NCBI RefSeq assembly: GCF_019399895.1
Contig: NC_091865.1
Span: 2,981,001-3,045,000 of the forward strand
DNA: 64,000 nucleotides
Reading direction: 5' to 3'
From: Cardiocondyla obscurior
Lineage: Eukaryota > Arthropoda > Insecta > Hymenoptera > Formicidae
The notes below the pieces were generated by a model, which was given only the letters and a program-made list of their open reading frames with translations, did no database searches and was not told the origin of the DNA. Position 1 is the first letter of the stretch, and each line of letters starts with the position of its first letter. Below, in pieces: positions 24,501 through 36,905 of the stretch. The position numbers were made by a program, and so were the translations under genes.

Positions 24501-27500
24501 TAAAAACCACGTAGTGCATTCGCTTTGTATTTGCCCACGCTTCCTCGGGTTCAGCATTTGGTATGACAATACCGCTGATCAGCGCATCGATGCGTGATTA
24601 TAATGATAATGCCGCCTCCTGTTTCGCAGGGGGGTGAGCGCGGGTGTGCCGCGCGGGAGAGCCCCTGAGGGGCGCTCGAGTTTTTCGGGTAAAGTTTTTC
24701 CTACGCAGATGCGCCATCGGACGGGGGCTATTTATTAGCGCGGGCACATCCCGTTCGTGCGCTCCCATTCAAAAGGTCTGGACAACAGGTTGCCGCGTCA
24801 ACGTCATTAGCCGTTGCGTTTTTGTTCCTGGCCCAGTGGGGTTTACCTCTATGCCGATAAGAGACACGTTGGTCGTTAATCCTTTCCTCGACGAGATAAG
24901 CTGTAAGGCGTGATTTTGCGCGGAAAACGACCGTCGCCTTCACCGTCGCGTCCGCAGAACGGATTTTCGCGAGCTGCGGGATTTTTATTACATTTTCATC
25001 CCGCGTAGGAAATTGCTCGCATCGTGAAATCGTGCACGACGTAAGATCAATGAAAAATAAGAAATTGCCTACATTACAGAAATTTTTTATGCCATACGAA
25101 ACTTCCGTATATTCCGGTCGAAACTTGGAGAGATCACTTCATGATTTATTCCGCGGACTCGCATGGTCACGGCAGTCGTAACCACCACTAAACTCCGTCT
25201 ACCCGAATCGAGGACGCGTCTGTTTCCATAAACCAAATTATTTTTATATCCAGGGATCTACGTTCTCTTGAATTAATGATAAGCAAGGACGGCCACTCGA
25301 TACGTCGCTGACCGTCCATATGACCCCTATGATATATCTAACGGATAGAACCTAGCGAATCGCAATAGCGATTTCTCCATTCGTTTCCCATAATGCGAAG
25401 GATTTGTATCACTTTTCTATTTATCCGCAAATTGCTTGTATTACGTTCGGTAACACCGGCGCATTTTATCTTCCCGACATTTATTCATCGCACAAGTAAA
25501 ATAATATTTTAGCTGACTATTTAAAAATAAAAAGAATAAAAAGAATTAAAAAAAAAAATTATTTAAAGCTCAAATGATTTCATACGCTTATCACGGACAA
25601 TTGTTAATTCCGGCGAAGTTTAGGCGCGCTGTAAAACTTATGTCCCACTGGAGATTCTAAGGGTGAACGATCAACATCACCGCTAAGTATCACGAATTAC
25701 CGTCGGCCGTGTATATCGTCGGTTTCATCGGTGATTCGCGCGAGGGTCGACAACGTTCGTGCGCACGGTCGTTAGTCGATCGTTTTGGGGATGGACACTG
25801 GGAAATTCGGCCAGTTAGCCAAAACGTAACGATGCATCCAAGTCGAGAAATCGTTCCGGCGAGAGGCGAGATAGCGCGATTCGTGGAGGGTGCGCTACCG
25901 AGGATAGGATACCCTCGAGAGCTGTAGGGGCCGTACACGACTTCGACCGATGCGTGCTCGTCAAAGGTTACCGTATCCGAAAATGTAACTAATTTTTACG
26001 AAGACTCTTTGCGCCGGAATAATAATACAATAGTTTTTCCATCGCGTTTAACATATTTGAAAGTATCTAATCCCATCGTTATCCTAAACCGCGGTTAATT
26101 CGACGGCAACGACACGCGGAGCGCGCGGCTCTGCGGATATAAAATTGGCAGCTAGGTATAATTGCTCGATTTGTAAATTGACATCCCGTACCGGCGCGTA
26201 TTGGGGACGATATCGGTTGAGTTCTCGTTATTGCAATAGAAATGACCGTATGTTTCCGTTAATTAATTTCGACACGCTACGCGCGTCTCGATTTCCCGCT
26301 AATGACTTAAATGGATTACCAGCTAATTCCCGCGGACGGCCACCACTCTGATCTGCCGGGGTCGGCTTGCGTGCACGCGTGCATCGCATGAACTTTTCAG
26401 ACCCGTGCGTCGGTCCGTACCGGGGGAGAGAAAATTTTTGCGGGAGACAGGGGCTAACGCTGCCAAACGTAGCTAAGCCACGCACGAAGTGGACAAGGAG
26501 AACGGGGCGAACAGAAGGATAAGGAGGAGATGTAGAAGTGAAACGGAGGTTTCCAACGTCGTCGACGGGACGTGTATCCGTTGGATTGCGGCCTCGTTCG
26601 GGAATCCTCACGGGAAACCGCCATCTTGCTCTCCTACGTATCCGCTGCCCACCAGCCCGATGTCCTGCCACTCCTTTGCATAAACTTAGGAACGGACGAT
26701 GACGTTAGGGAGCAAAGGCATCTATATCCCGGCCGTTCAATCGATTTGTTATGCGCATCGTAGAAAGCGAATTTAACGAAATGCCGGATTGTCTTGCCCC
26801 AAAATTTGCTTGATATATGCACATTTTAGATCGGATTTGTCGCTATTTATTATTAATGCGTCGCAAATGAGATCAGTTATAAACGTGATAAACACGACGG
26901 TTATAAATTCCGGCAAATGCGGCATTTGTTCCATTTTTCCTCGTAGAGAAGAATTACGCCGGTCAAATTATGCTTATTGTATACACAATGTTTTATGTAT
27001 TAGAGCAAATGAGGTTCTTTCCGTTCATTGCGCCGTACAATGTGTACATTTTATCGGCTTTAATTGGATGCTACCGCATATTCCCGGTTAATTAATACGA
27101 AAAATTGCCAATGTTAATAACGCATGCATTACCTGTTTGGTATGGTCTGTTGCATCGACACACGGACCGATGCACCGCGTAGGGTCACTTGACCCAGGGT
27201 TCATATAGAGTGGGTGATATTAGCGTATTTTGTTGTAATTACCGAGCAGTCATTCGCGCTAACTGCGCCGCGATTCTCATTCGAATGCTTTATATCACGC
27301 GGACGAATTTGCGCTCCCGTTCCTTTGAAACATTTATCGCGGCACCGCGGCGAAAATTTACGATTATGACCGCGGGCTTGCCGATTTTTCGTTACACCGG
27401 CGAAAAACTTTTATTCCCGCGATGACACTTTCCACGATATTCGTTTCGGCTTTCGCGGCCAGTTAGCCGATACTCGAATCAGCGGTCCGATTAAACTGCG

Positions 27501-28260
27501 CAGAATCACTTCTTCCATTTGAGAACCCCGCCGAGGGCAGGTAAATAACGAATTGAAAATCAATGGTATTACGAGATTATGCGTTTATTGGTAAAGAGCT
27601 AGCAGAGTTACCGATGCCCAGAGCAGTAATATCGAGTAATTGCGTAAACGCACCCGTATCCCACTGCGCGCAGCCTCTCCCTCGAAACAAAATCCCGTGG
27701 ATACCGTCCACCCTTTCGTATCCGGATATTCGCGCTGCTAACGGTGGCGTTTAAAATAATTATTGCGGCACTTTTTACCACTCGCTTGCGGTGATTGCTT
27801 ATTATTCCCTCAAAAAGTAGTCACGTAAACAAAATTAAATAAATATTGACTTTCATAACCGAGGGCAATTATAATGTTACTTAATATTTTATTAAAATCG
27901 AAGTATTATTAGCGTTATTTATTACGATGCATTGCCTAGTCGCGTTGTCTTTGATATACGTTTTGAGAGAAAGATTTTCCTCGTCTCCTCAACGCCTTTA
28001 ATTTGAACGCTGTTATTTCCTTTCGTTTGATGTCTCGTTCGTCGACGTTTTTTTATTCAGTTGTTTACAAAAAATGTTAACGTTAGTCGCTTATTGTACG
28101 TGTAAATTGTTTTTTATCGCGTCTTTTTAATTAATAATATTTTGCCTAACAAATTTTATTTCGCGCGTTTAATTAGATCTTTTTTTATTTTTTATTAATA
28201 AAAATGATGAACGAGCAATGGTGTAATATCGTAGTAAAGTCTTAATCATTATGAAATTAC
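21517..28260. other. upstream region without a recognised gene
   Basis: The first part, to about 24600, is AT-rich with moderate-complexity islands at 22180-22480, 22740-22970, 23120-23440 and 23850-24240. Two islands have minus-strand exon-like features: a frame at 22272-22475 ending near a GTAAAT donor, and a very good acceptor (branch-like CTAAT plus TTTTTTTCAG) read down into 22971. From about 25600 to 27760 the sequence becomes GC/CpG-rich without convincing coding frames. No product is recognised in any of these. Confidence 0.6.
23914..23946. repeat. 9-bp perfect inverted repeat
   Basis: TTACCGTAG (23914-23922) and CTACGGTAA (23938-23946) flank a 15-nt spacer. The pairing does not extend outward, so it does not look like a microRNA precursor. 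Confidence 0.45.
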
Positions 28261-28458
28261 CTTTGCTTATGGCGGGACCACGCATTAGGGTCTTCTCCAA
28301 TAGCTCTCGCAATATTAGCCACAGCGGGATGTGTGTATTTCGCACATTAACCTGTTTGCAGAGGACTGATTCTGGATCCAGGCGCGACACATTGCGTGCA
28401 ATATCCACTGTTTGTTTCACGCTGGCTTGATTCGGCCTGCCACGCTTCCATGTTTTCT
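28261..28458 (-). other. exon-like segment, 198 nt, product unknown
   Basis: Reading down from 28458 the segment follows an acceptor ending GGATTTACAG and ends at a donor GTAATT (complement of 28255-28260). One frame is open throughout: KTWKRGRPNQASV, then KQTVDIARNVSRLDPES, then LCKQVNVRNTHIPLWLI and so on, 65 codons. A second frame begins at an ATG in fair context (MEAWQAESSQRETNSG) but stops after about 34 codons. The RGRP followed by a helix-like IARNVSRLDP stretch faintly recalls the helix-turn-helix of Tc1/mariner transposases, but the similarity is too weak to assign. It could equally be a chance frame or an exon of a non-coding transcript. Confidence 0.25.
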
Positions 28459-31400
28459 CTGTAAATCCATTATTACACTGGCAGCTTTCGAAATGTCGCG
28501 TAAATATCGCTGTCGTTCATTTAAAACCGCCTACCCGGCCTACGCGCTGCAATTTCGACGTAAGCTACATTTCTGCCAATTTAATTAAGCGTAAATTATT
28601 TTATTTATCATTAGCAAACATCGAGTTAAACGCCCGCAATGTACTAGAATATTGTATAAAGATTTCAAGAACGGCAATGTAGCGTTATAAAAAATAATTA
28701 AGAGAATAGAAAAAACAGCGTGTTGTTTGCGTCTACGAATTGTTAACTTTGTAGTGCTTTTTGAAGTATAATTACACGCATAAGTGTAAAGATAAAATCA
28801 GCGGTCAGGGCGAAAACGACTGGTCGACGTTCGACGGATGGTGGTAATTCCGTCACGTCGTAAAGGTTCGTTTTTATCGTTCCCGCCCTGCACGCTCATC
28901 CACAAGGATCTTTCGTTTCTAGCTAGACGCAAAGGTATTCTGTGTTTCCTCGTGTATCCCCGTGTTCACTTTACCTCCGTCTTACACGTGCCGCTTGATT
29001 GTTCAGGTTTTATTATCACTCGGTACTCCCCGAGTCCTCGTTCATCCTATCTACGTACATCACCCGTCGCGGGAACGACTTGCTATCGTCGAACACGATG
29101 CCAGGAGATAATTGACCAGCAGTTTATTCTTTAGTATCCGAGCACTATATTGTTGTATCTAAAATATATATATAAAAATTAAAAAATTTGGTTGAAACAA
29201 TGTTTCGTGATAGATTTTATAATATTAGAATAAATCGTACGCATATAATATATGATAATTAAAATTGAGTAATCTACGGCTGACGGCATGTTGCCGGTTT
29301 ACTTACATTTGAAGCGTTTGGTTAGATTAGCGTGGGTTATTTTCCATCCTTCCTTCCGTGGCGAGGTGCAGATATCACACAATTTCGATCGTCGTATTTC
29401 TTTTCACCATGCAGATCAAAGTACTGCATTCCAGAGCTTTCTGAATCGCTTTGTCCTTTCAACTTCCATAATTTAGATCGCCTCCTATAAAATCCATCAA
29501 GAAAATTAAATCTATCCAATGGCACTTCCGATCAGTGTACGCAAAATTGATCTGGGATTTGAGTTATTTCAATCGCGAATGATGCAGCTTCGATGCTCGC
29601 GTATCGTCGCCCAACTACAAGTACGCGAAGCGTTCGAGCCATTATGGCGGAATAAAGTACGAGACGATTTACCTTTATTTGCCCGGTCGAATGTCGGTGT
29701 ACGGACAACGACAGTGTTCTGTGCAGGACGCTGCAGTTTACACGGCCTCAAGGGCGAGGCGAGGCACAAGTGCACGATGATGAGATGCCTCGACATCCTC
29801 ATCTCGAAAAACGATGCTCTTCGCGTAGGCGTATCTCCTTGACTGCGTAACGGGTCGCGGATACTGTTCGCGATCAGGCGATGAAAGGAGCGCTCTGATT
29901 GGTCGGCGCGCTAGAGTCTCCCTTCATCTCCCCGCACCGTCACCGAGCGCCAACGACGGGCCCGAATACGAGCGCTGGTGTCGCGGATGAAGCGCGGGAA
30001 AATCGTAAAGACCGTCTGCCTGTATATATTAATTAAATAACAACAAGGCAATAAATAACATCGATCAACAGCTAATTTAAGCATTACACCGATTTTTTTA
30101 TTTAAGATATTAATATCTTAATATTTATTTAATATATGAAATACGAAATATCATTCTCGAATGTTTTTTTTTTCTTTACCGCGATAAGAAAACGTGAAAA
30201 AAGGTAGAATTATAAGGTGCGTATTTATGATTATAACGCCGCATGTTCGCATCCTGGATGCATACGCACCCCATTTTCGCCCGTGGCAAATGGAATTAGC
30301 GGGCGGTTTAGTTCGGCGGAGTCGCGAAATAGAGGTTGCATTTTTACGGGCGTATTAATACAGCCGGAAACGTACTATGATCGGGCTTGTAATGCAGCCC
30401 TAGGGGCCCGTGTGATATGATACATTTGCTTCGCATACAGGACAGCGAGCGAGAGAGCCCGTCGAAAGAGGAGAGCGCGAGCGGACGGCAAAGAGGGGTA
30501 AAGCGAGAGGTATCGAGAGGAACGAAACAGTAGTGTGTTTCGCACATAAGCGTGCTTGCGTTTCATAACAAGGCATAAACAAACAAGACACAAACGCGCG
30601 AATAAGAGCATTATGAAGGTAAAGGTGTTCGCCGACAATACTTGTCTGTACCCATCGAGATGATATTCAACCTATTCTGCTTGTCTATTGTCAAACTAAC
30701 TTACTTACAATCCATTTTAGTAATCAAACATTTATAAGCAACATTCATATAAAAAGAAAAAAAAATATACGCCATCTCTTAAATAACGTAATAAAAAGAA
30801 AAACTTGAAATATTACTTTGCAGTATTAGAAATTTTATTAAATATGTAAGAGAATATTTAATATTAAGAGAATATTTAGAGAATATTTAATATTAAGAAA
30901 ATATTAAGAGAATATTTAATAATAAATATGTAAGAGAATATTAATTTAAACTTTTGACTCACCTGAGAGGAGATTTTCTTTAACGTCTTCGTGCGATTTT
31001 TTTTATTCTGATCTGACATCAATCAGGCATGGGCGATATAACGCAATGTCGATGTTTCCAAACAAACATTTGAGACGTATAACTGGATTAATTGCAGAAA
31101 TTGTTCATTGAGCATTTCTTTCCGCCAGGTGCTATTTTCGACGTCCAATGTCGCGCTTGAAAGAGGCACAACAGTCGTCCAACCGGTCCGGTTAGCCAGC
31201 ACAATAGTACTTGATACGAAGGCAATGAGATGTCACCGACTATGAATTAGCGTCGTGGCCGAACTCGAGCAGGGGTTCAAGAGTACCAAAAGGGGTTCCG
31301 GAAAGGGGTGATATGGCGAAGAGGCGGAATTCTTTTTGCCCGCTCGGGTGCAAATGCGCTTTCTGAAACACATGGTATATAGTTCGTGCCTGCTTGCTAG

Positions 31401-32228
31401 TATGGTGCAGTCAAACTTAAGATTTATGTGCTGTCAAACTGGCGTTATTAATGTTCGATGACAGATATGACAAAGAGATGAATCACTTTTCTAAGGTTTA
31501 AATGGTCCTAAAATAACCTGAAATGTTTGCGAAAGTGTATTTTGCAGCAGAAAAGAAAAATTGGAGATGCTTGCCATTATTTCTTTTTTTTTTGGCTACA
31601 AGACAAATTACAAAACCATCATTATGAGCCACAATATATGCGTATTGATATTGCAAATAATATAAAATATTTTCTACATTATATATAAATATTAACATGA
31701 ATTGTATCATATTTATTCCATAATTAAAAATAAATAAATAAATTTAATTATTAAATATATAGAAAAAAAAATGTACTTTTTATTTCTCAGTCAATTATTT
31801 TTTAAACCTCAAATAGAAATGTTTAAAATGTCCAAGATCTTACCGTAATGTCCTTTGAAGAAAGATAAATCTCGAGAAATCTGCGCACTCCGTTGACAGG
31901 CGTTTACCCGAATATATCCGGAAGGTAGGTATCCGCAGACGAACACATGGCTGATGGTTACGGTGAGTGAATACGGCACCCTCTGTTTGGATTATGGACT
32001 CGTAGCTGCGCTGGTGTCTATAAACAGAGAGGTACAGGATAGAAGAGGAATGGTACAGAGAGACGACCTTTGCGGTCGCTATGACAGATTGAGAGAGAAA
32101 GAGAGACGTCGTCCTTTGGTGACCAACGAGGCGTCTCGGTGCCTATACCCCATGCCGAGGACAAAGGCTCTTTCCCTCGTTCTCTCGTTTGTATATCGTC
32201 GTATTCCTCTTACTATGTGGTATCTCAC
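28459..32228. other. upstream region without a recognised gene
   Basis: Mixed composition: moderately GC-rich at 28800-29110, 29290-30000 and 30230-30640, AT-rich around 30690-30950 and 31500-31800. The 29337-29842 part has open frames on both strands, none recognisable. A minus-strand ATG at 31019 gives MSDQNKKNRTKTLKKISSQ ending exactly at a GTGAGT donor (complement of 30957-30962), with an in-frame stop just upstream. It is a possible first exon but unsupported by homology. Confidence 0.55.
30841..30943. repeat. degenerate AT-rich tandem repeat
   Basis: Repeated variants of AAGAGAATATTTAATATT over about 100 bp, with irregular unit length, near the donor of a candidate minus-strand exon. 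Confidence 0.75.
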
Positions 32229-32286
32229 CGCGAGTTGGACGTCTTCATCATTTATGTAAACTTTTCTGTCGGTAGCAGCGGGACAC
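32229..32286 (-). other. exon-like segment, 58 nt, product unknown
   Basis: Reading down from 32286 the acceptor is textbook (a CTAAC branch-like element, pyrimidine-rich CTCTTGCTTTTGTAACAG) and the donor is GTGAGA (complement of 32223-32228). One frame is fully open and reads CPAATDRKVYINDEDVQLA, ending in phase 0. The tail INDEDVQLA loosely resembles the end of histone-fold domains such as TAF9 (I-x-x-D-D-V-x-L-A), but nothing before it does. The other two frames contain stops. With no second exon recognised it may be a 5' non-coding exon of collier, an exon of an unknown minus-strand gene, or chance. Confidence 0.3.
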
Positions 32287-35200
32287 CTGTTACAAAAGCA
32301 AGAGTTAGAATGTCTCATTCGTAAAGTTCCTTTTACTAGAATTTTTGACATTTTAATTTTCTTTTATTTTTATGTATTTTTTTTTTTTTTTTTTTTTGGC
32401 AATAATAACACGATTTAATTAATAAATTACACGGAGATTAAGAAGAAATTTTTCCCTGTATAATTATAATTAATTTCATAAATTAATAAACATACCTTCG
32501 GAAATATCAAGAATAACACGTCGCGTATATAAAAGTAAAAGGATCGTACAAGATATTCGCGATAGCGTTACGAATGAGGGTCGTTCAGATACGGGAATGA
32601 CAATGCCTAGAGACCAAAATGCACGTTAGAGACGCCTAACTGCCGTCTCTTATTGAAACATCATATCTGCTTACCTGTATGGAAACAGCCACTAACATTT
32701 ATCCATAAAGAGAACGATCCTAGCGAGGCTTCCCTACTTCGTTCCTAGTTTACCACGAAAGATAATTTTATTCTTTATTTTATAGCCAATAGACCGTCTA
32801 TACTGCGCGATTATATTATCTTAAATTACGAATGCATTGAGATATCAACAAGGTTTTGTTAAACTTTATAACAAACCAAGCTGCGTTAAATAATATTAAA
32901 AAAAAAATTTAATCTCCATAAAAGTCGTAATATTATATTAATATGTGACGTTACATTTACAGCGCGTCTACGTAAGTAAAGTTTATCGATTCGTAGTAAT
33001 TTTCAAGTAAATAAAATCTCATTCTACAATCGGTAATCAATGGAAGCCACACAATCATAAAAATCGAGCCACTTGCTTCAATTGCAAGCAGATGTGGTCA
33101 TCTCATCACGAGGATACTCCCTTCTCCTCTCGTTCACCCTTCTCTGTCATTTTCGCGCTATCTCTCAAACTTGTTTAGCGGAGAGATACTGCATCCACTT
33201 CGAGGGGCAACAGGGCCATCAGCGAGGGTGCTATCGGTATCCGTAGGGAGCATCAGATTTTAGACCGCAGTATAACGGACAAGTGCATACTCTCTCCATT
33301 ATAAACGTGCCTCCCGGCTTTACTTTCGAGTGCAACGAGCCATAAAGACCGCGTCATATGTGCATTTCCTATTATTGCTTTTGATCAACGTATCGATTTC
33401 TTTTTGACACCTTTCTTTCGTAAGAATATAATATTCGTATTTTTTTTAATTTTTTATTTTCTGTAGTGTCTTTTTCGTCGTCATCTTTCTTTCATCATCT
33501 TTGCTTTATATTTATTATTGCAATACTATTAAAGGAATTATTATTGCAAAACAGTTAATATGCTTGTTTCGTCGCATATTATAAATTAGCCATGGATCGA
33601 AAATTGTTAATTCACACATGATGCTTACTGCCCTCGTGGGAGTCTATTTAGTAATATGAAAATGTTTAATGATCGTCATTAATAACAATATGTAATGGGA
33701 TTAAGTCAGGCAAATTAGCAATATTATTTTTTTCTTTTTTCTCGAAGATATAGAAAGCATATTTATTATCGCGCTTTACGTATATTATTTACACTATTAT
33801 ATTAAAAATTGTAAAAAGTGTTACAACGATTGGTATTTTCGATTCATTAAAATTTTAAAATGTTGAACAAGCGAAATTAGCTAAATCTTCAAAAAAAAAA
33901 GAGTCCATAAAATTGCGAGCTAATCTCTTTAACAGTCCCATAATCCCTTATTGTAATTTTAGAAAAAGAGGAACAAATTGATCGAAGAAAAAAGAAAAAG
34001 ATAATGCAAGAGGCGTGCAACGGCAAAATAGGATTTTGCGAGATTCATCCGCTCACAACAAGGATGTAAGAGTGAAATGAATACAAATGACTCTTGGGTT
34101 ACTAGAACCGTAATTGGACGATCTTCTGTTCCGGGGATTATCTACTGTTGAACGTCCTGGGACTTTACCCATGACTATAGCCGTACCCGCCCCATCGTTG
34201 GTCTTTCTAGCGAACAAAGTTTGGTCAGGAAGATGCTGTCAAGAAACAGGAAAAAAAAAGAGTTCGTATTTTTTTTCCTTTTTTTTGAAAGATCGACAAA
34301 AAGAAACTATAAATCATAACTAGTAGCATATGCCAGGTTCGAACCGCTGGTTGACCGCTCAGAGCAAATTATTATTCTATTGTGTGAAATAAAAATTATT
34401 CAGACATTAAACTAAGAGCACAAATTTATTTTCCAAACGTTACGGCTTATGCTATTTAGAGAAAAAAATTTTTGCTAATCGCGATGACTCGATAAAATAA
34501 AAATCGTATTCAGCTGTACTTTTATTAATTTTCTTTGTTTATTAAAAAAAGATAGAATGTCTAGAAATATTTTATTAGAACATATGTTGTTAAATTTGTA
34601 AAATTATGATTACGATTACTTTTAATATACTGTCGATTCTCTTTTACTTGGACCTATAATTTGTTTTACTTGCAAAAATAATGATTTTGCATAAATATCT
34701 TTCGTCGTATAAATTAATTACATTATAAAGTAATTAAAATTCTATTTCAATAGTTGTATGTAAAATTCTCATAAACAACGTCGACAGATTGGCGGTCCAT
34801 ATAATCTCTCGGTTTTTAAAACATTTGTAGGCATGCTAAGTTTGTGTGTGTAGATGATTGGGGGAAGAGCGTATAAATAAATCTTGTCATGATCGCGACT
34901 TTTAGCATATTTTGCCAATTAAAATACCCGGCGACGTTTTACGAGCTGGCGTAAGCCAGTCTCTCACTTCGTTTGTGTTCCCAATGGTGTCCTTGTTTCG
35001 TACTACGCGAGGTGAATTTACTTCGTTGTTTTAAATGCAAATCTGACATTGGTGGAGAAATCTACTTCGAGCGGTGCCCGGCAATAATATTTAAATAATC
35101 GTTGAATAATCGTTCATTTTGATAAAGAATTATTAAACGCGGATATGTAAATATTAGTTTCGTTATTTTAAAATTAATGTAATAAAACAACGCATTATTA

Positions 35201-36001
35201 TTGAATAATTATTATAATAAAGAAGACAGACGTTGCGCTAAAAAGTTTATTAAAATCACGAAAAGTTTATTAGATTTCGTCGTTTTAATAAGTTTAGTAC
35301 TTGAAGAAACTCTCAAGAGACACCGATTATAATTAAAAGTGAATCGCTTTACAAAGGAAATTACATCACAGGTAATTTTCTTTGTCGACGAAGAACTTGT
35401 GCTCTTAGCTGCAAGCAAATATGCTGTTTTCTTTTTCTTTTTACTCTCGAAAGTCTTAAGAAATTTTTTTAAGTTTATGTTATAACTGTAAAAAAAAATG
35501 TAAGTATATTACTTTGATTTATAAATAAAAAATTTGTGTGGCAAATTATATTATTTAATCTAAAATAATTTTTAATCGTAATCTCATCTCGCGTATTCTC
35601 TTTTAGATGTATTTCGTCTCGTTTTATCCAGCAAAATTTTGACGAGTTTACGACGAGTTACTTAAAAAAGATATAGAAACGACTTGCTCAAATAATGCAC
35701 GTCTCTAGATCAAACTTAAAACATTGCCGGGAGGCATTCGGCATATCGTCTCCAGCATTAAGCAGGACACAGTGAGAGGAGCGAAGGGAAGAGAAGAGAA
35801 AAGCGTTTTCAAAAGTCGGCTCCAAGCCACGGTGGTAGTGATGTGACTATAGGAGGGTGGAGGTACGTTTCCAGAGCGTGGTTTAGGGTAGATAGGGGCG
35901 AAAGTCACTGCACAGCCCCTATGGGGGCCACTAGCCGGCTTCGTGCCTTCGTCGCGACTTCAGGAACTCCTGTTGCCGACTCTGCTGAAAGCTGTACACT
36001 T
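32287..36001. other. upstream AT-rich region without a recognised gene
   Basis: Predominantly AT-rich with a T run near 32377-32398. There is a moderate-complexity island at 33050-33380 without a frame over 60 codons, and another at 34000-34330. A minus-strand donor-like GTAAGC near 32670 follows a short open frame (SLWINVSGCFHT), too short to call. Confidence 0.6.
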
Positions 36002-36048
36002 GGAGAACCGACGGGACGATGGGGCAGAAAAGTGGACAGCCTTCTGCG

Positions 36049-36050
36049 AG

Positions 36051-36082
<32 letters not shown>

Positions 36083-36092
36083 AAAAAAAAAA
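36049..36092. repeat. A9G-type low-complexity tract
   Basis: Runs of nine or ten A separated by single G. On the minus strand it is a polypyrimidine tract of over 40 nt running straight into TCTCGCAG, so it also looks like an extreme splice acceptor for the GC-rich segment below 36045. Confidence 0.85.
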
Positions 36093-36581
36093 TAGAACGC
36101 TTCAACTATCCGTCGTGAATCTCAATTTTTCATGAATATTTTTAAAAATTTGAATTGCCAGCGGAACTTAAATCTTAAATTACTCAATACATGTTATGTT
36201 TTAATTAACGATTTATATGGTTTCCAGAAAATGACATATCAAAATATATGCCATATTAATGTATTCATATTATAATTAAAAAATTCTAAGCTAATTGTTC
36301 CTGCTGTATAACGATAAGGGATGCCGGACGTCCCGTAGGTGTTCGAACTTCGTTCTCTTTGCCTATAAACGCATCTGTTGCCCTATCTCTCTCTTTGTGC
36401 GCTGTCGGTATCACGCGAGTGCCATGGGTGTTAAACTTTATTAATATCCTTATCAAAAACAGCGACGTGGATAACTGCGGTAGTTGCAGTTCGCGGGATT
36501 CGGAAGTTCCGCCGCTCCTCTCTGTTCGAGAATAGTTCCTGGGGTTTCTCCCGTGGGCGCCGTGGCCAGCCGTTGGGTTTG

Positions 36582-36599
36582 CGAGTCCTGAAGGACTCG
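36582..36599. repeat. 18-bp palindrome
   Basis: CGAGTCCT-GA-AGGACTCG, perfect arms of 8 bp with a 2-bp centre, inside a GC-rich block. A dyad-symmetric binding site or chance. Confidence 0.4.
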
Positions 36600-36819
36600 T
36601 CCGTATCTCTGGCAAACTATCGTTCGGGACGTGTACAAGAGGTAGGATAGCAGTCAACGTAGTTATATACTGTTTCGTGCGTGTATTCTTGTCGAGATCT
36701 AAAATTAAAGTTCCACGAAGAAATCTGTAAGTATCTCAGATGACAAATTTTTTAATCGAACAAAGTGGATATTCGTTTAAGATGTCGCGCGTATTTTTGT
36801 ATCGACGTGACACGAGACG

Positions 36820-36905
36820 GACTGATAATAAAAGACTGATAAAAAAAACTAATAAAAAAAAGACTGATAAAAATAAAAGACTGATAAAAAAAGAAGAAGA
36901 AGAAA
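36820..36905. repeat. AAAGACTGATAAAAA-type tandem repeat
   Basis: About five irregular copies of GACTGATAAAAA with variable A spacers. Confidence 0.8.

Noticed and set aside
34337..34352. GGTTCGAACC, a tRNA T-loop-like string
   Set aside because: The flanking bases do not form a T-arm and no D-arm, anticodon arm or acceptor stem can be drawn. Similar GATTCGAACC near 57236 fails the same test.
36286..36657. 123-codon minus frame and two other open registers
   Set aside because: All three registers are open across the GC-rich part, so openness is not evidence of coding; no homology seen.
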